Origin: Ophiura sarsii
Lineage: Eukaryota; Echinodermata; Ophiuroidea; Amphilepidida; Ophiuridae
Assembly (NCBI GenBank): GCA_035610835.1
Contig: CM069448.1
Location: 33,241,652 to 33,305,651, forward strand
DNA: 64,000 bases
Direction: 5' to 3'
The notes below the pieces were generated by a model. The model ran no database searches and was not told where the DNA came from. It saw only the letters and a program-made list of their open reading frames with translations. Shown here piece after piece: positions 32,626-42,530 of this stretch (its first letter is position 1; each line of letters begins with the position of its first letter). A program made the translations under genes and the position numbers.

Positions 32626-33060
32626 ATCTTTACAGATCAGTGACCGTACTACTGTGCATTAGACTTATTGTAGTCTGTAGTAGACACGGGGCAGTCTCTA
32701 CGTTATTTCCATTGGTCAAGGGGCAGTCCTTTGGAGGTTCTATTAGAACCAAAGTTATATATATAGTAGGTCAGTGGCAACCTACGTGTAGAGCTCTTTT
32801 CAGAGCCACCATCTCTGTTCAGTGGAAGCGGAAATCCATCTGAACGGCTCTTTTCAGAGCCACCAATTCTTTCACAAGTAGGAAAGGGCACCTACTCTCA
32901 AATCATCGGGCAAGGGGCAGCCCAAATGATGATAACAAGAGAAGTGGCAATCTCTATGTTTTGTTTAATATTATAATAATTTGGTCCTGAAGAAGTCCTG
33001 AAGAAGCTAATCCTGACGAAAGCTTGACAGATTAAAACTCGTCCGACGGCGAACCCGTTA
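32626..33060 (+). other. block with two histone-type 3' stem-loops
   Basis: At 32846-32861 the sequence is GGCTCTTTTCAGAGCC followed by ACCA, the exact metazoan replication-dependent histone mRNA 3' hairpin (6-bp stem, UUUC loop). A near copy with one terminal pair changed lies at 32792-32807. No histone coding sequence is found on either strand. Short words GGGGCAG/GTGGCA recur five times around them. Possibilities are a decayed histone gene end, a retroposed 3' end or a repeat that captured it. Confidence 0.6.
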
Positions 33061-34628
33061 AAACTTTTAACTTATAGAAATATCTATAACTATTTGTATA
33101 GTTGATTTTAAAATTATTTTGAAATTTTGGTAAAATATAATTACTGCTTCAGTTCGTATACAGGTGACTTCGTAATAAATGAGTTTAAAAAAAAGGTAAT
33201 TTCGGTCAAGCTTGGAATTTACCATTTTAACAAAAGTGTCCATATTTTCTGTCAGAATCGCCTGATTTTTAAAATTCAAAATTCCTCAGAAAGCTAAGTG
33301 TACAAAATAATAAGCACTTTGAACGATAACAATGTATTCATGGCTAAATAAATACACCGTTCCCGGTATAAATAATTCTGGGAAACCCTGTATATGGACA
33401 TGGTATGGAGTCATATTAGAGAAGGGGTAACATTTATTGAGGTCATTTAGGTGACGAATTTGTAATTTGTTAAAAAAAACCTCATTAAGTATATCAATAT
33501 TATATAAGTATTAGTGCTAGCTGACTGTTAATGCACATTTCCAATAGATTTGCTTAAATTTCAGAGAAATTGCACTTAAGGAGCCATCATCCGCTAAGCT
33601 TCATTAAGTATCTTACTATTATATTAATATTAGCGCTAGCTGACTGTAAATGCACATTTCCAATAGATTTGCTTAAATTTGAGAGAAATTGCACTTAGGG
33701 AGCCATCATCCGCTATGCCTCATTAAGTATATTAATAATTATATTAATATTACTGTGTTAGGTTGAGCATGCTGCTATTACAATAATATATACTGATTTT
33801 GGTAGGTTCTATAAAGCCAGAAAAAAACTGTTGGAATTAAAATTACTCTATAAATACTCAATAACACAGTGCCTTTGATAATCCAACTTTAAGGCTGTTT
33901 TATATATTTATTCCATACTTCCCAAAACAAAAACAGGTTAAATTAGCAAAACTCATCTTTCGATATCAATTGTACTCATTTTTAAAACATCACTGAACAT
34001 CGTGTTTAAAGTCCATCAACTTTTCTGCTATTGTATTTTATTTTACTTTATTCTTACTTATTGACTAACCTTAAGTGAAAAATAAAGGTAGGCTATATGT
34101 AAAGATAATATTTGTTACTATCATGATTATTATTGTCCCATAAGGTTAATCTTTACGTGCGGCTCATCTATCTACGATCTACAAAAAACATTTGGTTTTA
34201 AGGAGAAATCAATTATTATAGTCAGAGCACCATTGCAAAAAGCTAGGTAATTCAAACCTGGCTAGTTATTGTCAAAATACCGGATATAATTTTCCTTAAA
34301 TAATGAGTATTTTCTAAAAGACTTTTATATTAGCTTCAAAATGACGAATTCACCTTTCAAATGCCGTTTGTTTTGACTCATTTTTGTTGCTTTATCCTAT
34401 CTAAAAATATTCTTGATTAAAGTTGATCCCTAAAAGTCAAATTGTTGTTATTACGAAGAAATGCTTCAAAGCGTTAAGCCCGGGATATACTCCATTTCGC
34501 GAACGCGTATTTGTCGCCGCGACAAATTTGTGGGTAGAATTTTACGACCTTCGCGAAAGAAAATCGTACCTCCGCGAAAGAAAAACCTTTTCAGTTATAT
34601 TTCACTGGAGATATGAAGCTTTAAAAAA
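33061..34628. repeat. AT-rich repeat block with 122-bp tandem units
   Basis: 33483-33600 and 33601-33722 are tandem units (GCTAGCTGACTGT.., TTGCACTTA.GGAGCCATCATCCGCTA). The block 33483-34100 is homologous to 42850-43330. The block 34120-34300 is homologous to 45290-45430, sharing ACGTGCGGCTCATCTATC. At 34470-34590 the word CGCGAA recurs inside a patch with a short ORF of unknown nature. No gene is assigned. Confidence 0.6.
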
Positions 34629-34712
34629 AGGTATCGAACCCTTTGGCACACCCTGTATTATACTTGTTCGTGTTAAAAATTAAAATTCAACTCGATGTGA
34701 TATTGCCATATA

Positions 34713-37700
34713 CTGGAGGGCGGCGGCGGCGCCACAGGGGGGGGGGGGGAAGCCCCTCCCCCCATAAAGAAAAAAGAAAGAAAGAAGGGGAGAAAGAAAG
34801 AAAAAAAGGGAACGAAAAGAAAAGGGGAAAAAAGGGAAAGAAAAGAGGAAAGGAAAACAGAGGTCAATCGGTATATTATTGGAAAGGCCTAGTTGCCTGC
34901 ACCCCCACTTGGGATATAAGTGGCGTGTCCAAATGGAGTGGTTGTGGGGGGGGGGGGGGGGGGGTGGGGGTTGGCTGATCTAATCCAGATTGGAGGGGGC
35001 ACACTTTAACCTAGAAATTGCCAGATAGACATGGCATGACCAGTGGCGTGGCCATATGAGGGGCCATATTCCCCGCCCCTTGACTATCATTCGGGGGAAT
35101 TAAAGGGTTATATATATTTTATTCTTTCAAATTTCAAGGCTTCAGTCGAGGGAATCGAAACCAAATTATTTATAAATAGTATGAATGAGTATGAAAGTAT
35201 GAACAATCACGCGCGCATATGTCCAGAAATATCATTCTATATAAAAGCCCATTTCAAACAAAAATATACATTAATTATAGCCAGAACTGAGCATATAGAA
35301 AAATATTCGCACGCTACGCGCGCATGCTTTCAGGTAACAGGTAACCCAGAACTGAATTCATTCGGGTGGGGTGGGGATTACACTTATTCGGGGAAATTAA
35401 GAGGTTTTTATATAAATTGATCTTTAAAATTTTAATTCCATCGGGGGAATCGAAACTTAATTCGTCTAAAAATAGTATGAAAAATCATGGTCGGAAAATC
35501 AATAAATAACGTACCCAAAGAGTAAAAATGCTGCATAAAATAGCTTTATTTTGCTATACGTGATAAGAATTTATTTTAAAAAAAGATTCCGTTCACCGTT
35601 ACCCCGCGATCGATGCAGTTTTTCAACATAGCATTGTTAACCATCTATAGTACACGCGGTTCCATTACGTTCCATCGTCCAGTATAGTTTGCGCCAAGTT
35701 TCAGATATTGTCTGACCATTGTCTGACAGGGGCTGACATATTGAATTGGCTATCATGCTAGTATTTGTGTGTGAACATGGTGTGAACATGGTGTGAATGG
35801 GGGTGATTCACCCTGGACCAATTGTCTAGACGACCCGAAAAGGCACTCCTGTATTACCACGCTGCAACACTCCCGCTATTGGCATGATAGTATGTCGGTC
35901 TTTACAGTCTTTAGCCCCATTGGGCTACATTCTAAACTAAAATCTGCTATATAACCCTAACCCTACCATATACCACAATATACCACGACTGGGCACGTTG
36001 GTACCACCCGGCGTGGAAGTTTTTCGATGAAAAAATGGACCCACTCCATACAGTCTGGGCAATACACTGCCCAGACTGTGCTTGGAAGCCGTGGTGTAGC
36101 GGGGAATTGGAAGCTCCACGTGCTGGAGGTCCCTGGATCAAATCCCGGGGGGGGGGGGGGGGGGTATTTTGGTCGATTTTCCACGTTGAAGAAAAAATTC
36201 TGAAAAAAATGGGGGGTAGAGTTAGGGTTAATTGTAATATTTTTTAAAATTTGAACTTTATATTTTAAAAAATCTCTGACATTACACTAGTTTTTAAACA
36301 AGTTCAAGTTCAAATATTGAGTTTCTTAACGCAAGAACATTGAAAAGTTGCGTGTTGGGCTAAAACAATTCCACCCAAGAATTGTTCGACTCAACACATT
36401 GACCGCACGCTGGGACGACCCTGAGACAGGCTGTCTCAGGCTGTCTACACTCTAGCCCTATGAATTGTCACACGCGGTGACTTTCAGCTACATTGGGCTA
36501 AGTTTTAAAACTAAAATCTGATCCAGGGATAATATATTGTGACTTTTTTCGAATTTTGAGCTTTTGACCTTAACCAAATTTGAAATAGTGCTAATTCCAA
36601 TGACAAATTGAAGTTAAAGTGTGAATTTCTCAACACAACAACTTTCAAAAGTAATATTTTGGGCTTCTTTCCACCCAGAAAATTATCTAATTTAATTCAA
36701 TCTAAATAAACTTGCGGATGAGTACACTTTGAACATTTTCTGTCAGAATACTTTTAGCTAATTTCGTTAATATCCTATGGAATTGACTCGTTCGACCAGC
36801 AAACAATATGAACATTATTCATTTATGAAGATTAACACAAGAAAAACAGCAACAACTGTAATAATTACGTTTCTAAAATCCCCACTAATACCATGCTAGT
36901 ACAAAGTTCTTGCCTATGGACAAAACATACCACCCCTGGGGCGGCGAGGCCTTGAGCAGTGCTTGGCCAGCGATCCTAGTAGCCCGGCTAGAAAATACAC
37001 AGGCGTGGTGCAATAAATCAGCCAAAGAAAGTCATGATATATTACCCCGGATACTAGGGCATATCCGTGGACAAAAAAATTCCAGACTATAAATGGAACG
37101 GAACCGTAATGTTAACCTGGGGGTCGTGAACCCCATGGGTTTTTTTTTTGGGGTTTTACAGGGGATCCAAGTGGTTATAAATATAGCTTTTTGGTGAACC
37201 ATTTTATATTTTGTTCTAAAGAGGCTTAGAAATTCCCAAAAGAAACGGTCAAATATGCAAAAATTTCGACTGGCTACGCTCGCATCATGACTAAACAGTT
37301 TCAGTTTTAATAAGTCGGACTGATTTGTTCGTAATTTTTTTTGGGGTCACGGTACTGACCAACAATGTCTGATGGGGTCGTGGGGCCAAAAATGTTAGGA
37401 ACCACTGATCTATACTTACTTAAATCAAGAAAAGATCATCAGTATACTATATGCACAACTTCTTTCTCGCATATAACGAAATAGCTGTCTAACTTTGATA
37501 AAAAACCAATATTGATTGGAAATGAAGTGATGCCTTTCAATACAAAATCGGTCAACAGTACACACCAAATCGCACCAATTGGTTTCGAGAATTCGAGATT
37601 TTTTTCAAATTATGTATGAGGGGGGTACATCTACCCTCAGACTCCCCCAGTCCGCGTTACCGCGGAGAGCGGTGTTTCGCACCTCTTTGGTTACCCACCA

Positions 37701-37781
37701 TAGTTAGTTACTCGATTTTTGTTTTTTTTAACCTTGATTTTTGCCCCCTACAAATACCCTGGCGCTGCCCCTGCTGGAGGG
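34713..37781. mobile_element. hAT-like insertion with 8-bp target duplication
   Basis: CTGGAGGG occurs at 34713-34720 and 37774-37781. Just inside, the right end read inward is CAGGGGCAGCGCCAGGG and the left end carries CGGCGGCGGCGCCA..CAGGGG, a GC-rich inverted end typical of hAT elements. The interior (3 kb) has no transposase ORF. It holds polypurine and poly-G tracts (34740-34965), two related segments (35050-35200 and 35360-35480) and one tRNA-like repeat (35950-36235). A non-autonomous composite is likely. Confidence 0.65.
35945..36238. repeat. tRNA-like repeat with TAACCCTAAC ends, inverted copy
   Basis: Begins with TAACCCTAACCCTACC and ends with GGTAGAGTTAGGGTTA. Inside, on the plus strand, the tRNA-like segment GTGGTGTAGCGGGGAATTGG..GGATCAAATCCCGG (A-box and B-box positions) is followed by an 18-bp G run at 36147-36164. 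A pair GTCTGGGCA..TGCCCAGAC forms a short hairpin. Same family as 40515-41402, opposite orientation. Confidence 0.7.
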
Positions 37782-38330
37782 TAATCTAAAAAAAAGAACA
37801 TTCGCTCAGAGAGAATGGCCGATATCGTGTTAATTGAGTGTAACGACGCTATTAACGATGGCCTTGATAGGATTGACCCCTGAATTAATCAACAAGAAAC
37901 ACAGCCAAATGCATACATATTCAAAATAAAATATATATATTTAAAAGTGTTTTATTGTTTACTCGTGAAACGTATATATAATTCTGGAAGATAACAGACG
38001 GGAAAATATTGATATAATAATTTGCATGTGATTCGGCATACGTTTTGGTTGCCATAACAATGGATATAAATAAAAAATATTTTATAACAATTATAGATTT
38101 AGTATTAATTATTTAGATTCAAGTATAATTTATTTGGTTGATGAATTCTTGCTGAAAATGTAACTGTAATTATTTTTCTTCTTCTTTTTTTCCTTGAAAA
38201 TAACCGTAAAAATCCCAACAGATCTGTAAAAAATCAAAATAATCTGTAAACATTTGGCCGTTTTTTGACAAGCAAAAATAATTGGGTCGATATTCATTTG
38301 CACGTGAACGGGTTTTTTCACCGATCTAAA

Positions 38331-38477
38331 AAAAATTGTTGTTTTTTGTTTTTGTCGCCTTGTGCATAATGTTTAAAACCGCAAGATTTTGAGGTGAATT
38401 TGATGTTTATTTTCAAATGAAATTATACAAATTACAAAAGTGATTTATCGTTGTGCCAGAACGGTTTCTAGCTTTAA
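38331..38477. other. short AT-rich linker
   Basis: Nothing recognisable between the repeat copy A and the tRNA-like tandem units. Confidence 0.4.
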
Positions 38478-39440
38478 CCCTAACCCCCTGAGTGCTAAAA
38501 AATGCTAATCCAAAGTCACTTTACAAACGCATGCGCCGTCGGTTTTCGATGACGTAGTCAACCGAGCCTATATAATGAGCGCAATATACTGCGCGAATGT
38601 GTAGCTGAGGGCCGTGGCTTAGTGGTTGGAAGGTGGGGCTTGAGAACGGAGGGTCCCCGGATCGAATCCCGGCAGGTTCCCGGAGATTTAGTTGGCTTAG
38701 TGGTTGGAAGGTGGGGCTTGAGAACGGAGGGTCCCCGGATCGAATCCCGGCAGGTTCCCGGAGATTTAGTTGGTGTTTTTTCCTCGAAAATTGTGATCCC
38801 GGTCAAAAATCCTGAACCGGGGTTAGGGTTATGGTAACATTTTTGTGTGTGTGTTCTATTAACCCTAACCCCCCTGAGTGCTAAAAAATGCTAATCCAAA
38901 GTCCCTCTCCAAACGCATGCGCCGTCTGTTTTCGATGACGTAGTCAACCGAGCCTATATAATGAGCGCAATATACTGCGCGAATGTGTAGCTGAGGGCCG
39001 TGGATTAGTGGTTGGAAGGTGGGGCTTGAGAACGGAAGGTCCCCGATTGAATCCCGGCAGGTTCCCGGAGATTTAGTTGGTGTTTTTTCCTCGAAAATTG
39101 TGATCCCGGTCAAAAATCCTAAACCGGGGTTAGGGTTATGGTAACTTCTTTTTTGTGTGTTCTATTAACCCTAACCCCCCTGAGTGCTAAAAAATGCTAA
39201 TCCAAAGTCCTTCTCCAAACGCATGCGCCGTCGGTTTTCGATGACGTAGTCAACCGAGCCTATATAATGAGCGCAATATACTGCGCGAATGTGTAGCTGA
39301 GGGCCGTGGTTGGACGGTGGGGCTTGAGAACGGAGGGTCCCCGGATCGAATCCCGGCAGGTTCCCGGAGATTTAATTGGTGTTTTTTCCTCGAAAATTGT
39401 GATCCCGGTCAAAAATCCTAAACCGGGGTTAGGGTTAATA
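38478..39440 (+). repeat. three tandem tRNA-like units bounded by TAACCCTAAC/GTTAGGGTTA
   Basis: Units start at about 38478, 38861 and 39167 with TTAACCCTAACCCCC(C)TGAGTG and end with CGGGGTTAGGGTTA. Each contains on the plus strand a tRNA-like core GGGCCGTGG(C/A)TTAGTGGTTGG..GGATCGAATCCCGG with recognisable A and B boxes, preceded by a CATGCGCCGTCGG block. In the first unit the core is duplicated (38616-38692 and 38693-38771). The ORFs here are spurious. These look like SINE-type or transposon units with telomere-like ends. Confidence 0.75.
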
Positions 39441-39478
39441 AGGGTCTAAAATCGCACTTCTTCCCCAAGTAGCATGCT

Positions 39479-39962
39479 TAATAATAATAACACACATTTA
39501 TAGAGCGCTTTACTTTAGTGAGATCTGTACAACAAATGAATAAAAGATTAAAGCAAAAATACAACAATGATCTTAGATCTACAAAAATATACATACACAG
39601 AGTCAAATGCATATTTTAAACAACAATAAAAAACATGAGATATGAAATACAGTGTATGGCATTAAAATGCATTATGAAATGAAAGATCATGAACAAATAC
39701 ACAGCATTTAGATTTCCAAGTTAAATAAGTAGGTCATAAGTCGCGACTTGAACTCCTGAACTGAACCTGCCTGGCGTATGTCCATTGGGAGAGTGTTCCA
39801 TAATTTAGGGCCCGCGATGGAGAAAGCTCTATCACCGAAAGACTTCATTTTGCTTTTTGGAATAACAAGAAACTCACGGGAGCCAGAGCGAAGGTTAGCC
39901 GTGGGAATATAAGGTTTCAGCAATTCAGACACATAACTTGGACCAGCATTGATTGTTAAGTG
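39479..39962 (-). mobile_element. LINE (CR1/L2-like) 3' fragment
   Basis: The minus-strand reading NAGPSYVSELLKPY, then RSFG-like SFGDRAFSIAGPKLWNTLP and FKSRLMTYLF, with a stop at 39708, is the conserved C-terminus of CR1/L2-type polyproteins. The 3' end is AAAGCGCTCTATAAATG followed by a TTATTATTA tail. Strongly 5' truncated. Confidence 0.85.
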
Positions 39963-40156
39963 ATTTGTACACGATTAGCAGGAGCTTGAACACGATTCTT
40001 TTCAGTCAGGTCCCTTTGTTTTGTTTTCATTTTCTTTACTATTTTGTGTATATTTTGCATGAATTTTGTATTGTTCTGTCATCTTTAGCGTTGTGATCTT
40101 TATGAAATGGCGCTTTATAAAAGCCTATTGTATATATGGGTGTTTATATGTATGTA
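39963..40156 (+). mobile_element. LINE 3' tail, plus strand
   Basis: Contains TTTTGTGTATATTTTGCATG and AAATGGCGCTTTATAAAAGCC followed by a TATGTATG-like tail. It matches the 3' untranslated end of the LINE at 10984-11655. No coding part remains; it abuts the oppositely oriented LINE fragment. Confidence 0.7.
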
Positions 40157-40514
40157 TAGAAGAATACTGTCCGATGTCAAAGTGCTAAAGATTCATAAGA
40201 AGAGCATAAAGTACAGCAAATTAAAATATTAACATCGTTGTTACTGGCAGTTTCATGTGACCCTATTGGGGCATAATCGTCAGACAAACTTATGCTGTAT
40301 GTACAGTACTATAGCCATGTCATTGTATCGCACACTAGAATATGGCTATGATGCGTTTTCGTATAGAAAGGAAAATGCCTCTTTCCACAAGAATCTTTTT
40401 TCCTAAAAAGTGGCACAACCCGTTTTTAAGTACCCGTGATTGGTCAAGCATGTCTTTGAATTGGGAAGAGCAATTACAATCAAACCGACGGCGTTTGAAA
40501 GCCAACTAAATTGT

Positions 40515-41402
40515 CTTTAACCCTAACTCTACCCCCCACTTTTTTCAGAATTTTTTCTTCAACGCGGAAAATCGACCAAAATATCCCCCCGATCCCCCCG
40601 GGATTTGATCCAGGGACCTCTCGCACCAGAGGCGAGGGATTCCACACTTCACCACGGCTGTCAAGCACAGTTCTGGGCAGTGTATTGCCCAGACTGTATG
40701 TATTGGGTCCATTTTTTCATCCAAAGACTTCCACGCCAGGTTGTACCAACGTGCCCAGCCCAGAAAGAAAAAAATTCAAAAAATTGCTTGTTAACCCTAA
40801 CTCTACCCCCCACTTTTTTCAGAATTTTTCCTTCAACGCGGAAAATCGACCAAAATATCCCCCCGATCCCCCCGGGATTTGATCCAGGGACCTCTCGCAC
40901 CAGAGGCGAGGGATTCCACACTTCACCACGGCTGTCAAGCACAGTTCTGGGCAGTGTATTGCCCAGACTGTATGTATTGGGTTCATTTTTTCATCCAAAG
41001 ACTTCCACGCCGGGTGGTACCAACGTGCCCAGTCGTGGTATTTTGGGGTATATGGTAGTGTTAGGGTTATATTAACAAAACTTAGAAAAATTTTGAAGGA
41101 AAAAAAAAAATCAAAAAATTGCTTGTTAACCCTAACTCTACCCCCCACTTTTTTCAGAATTTTTTCTTCAACGCGGAAAATCGACCAAAATATCCCCCGA
41201 TTCCCCGGGATTTGATCCAGGGACCTCTCGCACCAGAGGCGAGGGATTCCACACTTCACCACGGCTGTCAAGCACAGTTCTGGGCAGTGTATTGCCCAGA
41301 CTGTATGTATTGGGTCCATTTTTTCATCCAAAAACTTCCACGCCGGGTGGTACCAACGTGCCCAGTCGTGGTATTTTGGGGTATATGGTAGTGTTAGAGT
41401 TA
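40515..41402 (-). repeat. three tandem tRNA-like units with TAACCCTAAC ends
   Basis: Units at about 40517-40766, 40793-41070 and 41126-41402 each begin TTAACCCTAACTCTACCCCCCA. The last two end in GGTATATGGTAGTGTTAG(G/A)GTTA. On the minus strand each carries CGTGGTGAAGTGTGGAATCC..GGATCAAATCCC, a tRNA-like core, plus the hairpin TGGGCAGTGTATTGCCCA. They are separated by short A-rich joints. The ORFs across them are artefacts. Confidence 0.75.
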
Positions 41403-42530
41403 AGATATATAAAAATTACATCCAAATACTGAGTAATCAATGAGGGCAATGAGTCCTTTTTTAGGGACACCCTGTATATGCAATATTTTTGACATTCAAT
41501 ACTTATTTTATAAATATTTTTTAGGATTAAATCGTTTTAAATATTAAGTAACGATTTGAATCACCGTTTCTTTATTTCTAATGCACCTTGATTATGGGAA
41601 ATGTACAAGAAAATACTCATTGTTGCTCAGTGATCATTTGATTTACAAAAAAACACCCAGATGATCAGAATGAGGTGAAACTTTCTACAGTACATTGAAA
41701 CACAGCACAAGCAGCAGTGTCATATTCCGATATGTTGAACTGGTTTTTGACATACCTCTCTTTGATCACACAGAGCCCAATCAGTTTATTGACTTTAAAT
41801 ATCTGCGACGTTAAACTCCAGTAGGAGAGATGTAAGACTCTTGTTTCATCCCGTTACCTTTGATGAGTTGAATGAAAACTTACCTAGTAAGGACACTGGT
41901 AAAGTGATTTTAAGAAATGTTTCCATCACGAAGGTTCAGTACTCTTCAAACTGTTAGGATTCCTCTCCAAATACACGTCAACAACGAGTAGTAGGGTTAA
42001 AGCTAGAAAATTGAGTAGTTAATTAAGATTTCAATAAAAAAGAGTATTCTCTGTCGTTTCATCCCACCTATTCATAAGAGAGATCGCTCACAGCAGCTGT
42101 ACACCTGGCAAAATAATTACACGACACCTGGAATACACACGAACCGCGTATTTATATATATGTACATTGTGGACTTATGGACAAATTAATACCAGGGGCG
42201 CTAAAACTTCGCTTGCTGCCAATAGGAAGCTACATGTACATCTAAAATGGGTTGGGAAGTACACTGATAGATGGCGCTGTAGTTGGAATGTCGGTGACTT
42301 TTGTTGTCTGCTCAGGTATAGTCGAAAAAGAAGAAAAAATATAATCGAAAATTGTGATAACACTTACGTATTTGACGGTTTTACAAACCTAGTCTGAAAT
42401 ATGAGATATTCAGGTGTCATTATTTTCTTTAAAGAATTTGAAATTCATTTTGTGACTATCCATTGAGTATATACCGTAGCATCGTTTTTTGTGTATGATA
42501 GACTAAATGCAAGTCTACATAATTTCCTAC
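41403..42530 (-). promoter_or_regulatory. duplicated promoter / first-exon block, copy without MITE
   Basis: Homologous to 61408-62490 and, in part, to 51390-53525. Upstream of the signal exon it keeps GAGTAGTTAATTAAGATTTC, TTCATAAGAGAGATCGCTCA, CACCTGGCAAAATAATTA and GATGGCGCTGTAGTTGGAATG. At 42510 it reads AGACTAAATGCAAGTC where the other copies carry the TTAA fold-back MITE, so it is an empty site. No standard TATA box is placed convincingly; the promoter role is inferred from position upstream of the ATG exon. Confidence 0.6.
41884..41926 (-). CDS. signal-peptide first exon of the EGF/SRCR gene (best candidate)
   Basis: Encodes METFLKITLPVSLL plus one base, then donor CTAG|GTAAGT (phase 1). 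It is the nearest such exon upstream of the exon at 20619-20909, whose acceptor is also phase 1. 43 + 291 + 114 + 111 + 4x114 + 422 nt = 1,437 nt, an exact 479-codon frame. The intron would be about 21 kb, filled by retroelements. Short signal peptide, predicted secretory pathway. Confidence 0.6.

Larger units (their letters stand above)
34629..38330 (-). mobile_element. interspersed repeat (copy A) split by a 3 kb insertion
   Basis: 34629-34720 and 37782-38330 are the two halves of a repeat found whole at 46262-47110 and 58763-59745. Shared words include GGTATCGAACCCTTTGGCAC, AACGACGCTATTAACGATG and TGATTCGGCATACG. Between the halves lies a 3,053-bp insertion flanked by the 8-bp duplication CTGGAGGG. 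Confidence 0.75.

Noticed and set aside
34643..34978. Lys/Glu-rich ORF
   Set aside because: It is a translated polypurine and poly-G tract inside the hAT-like insertion.
35937..41391. ORFs across the tRNA-like tandem units
   Set aside because: They repeat with the units, occur on both strands and carry no domain; the units explain them.
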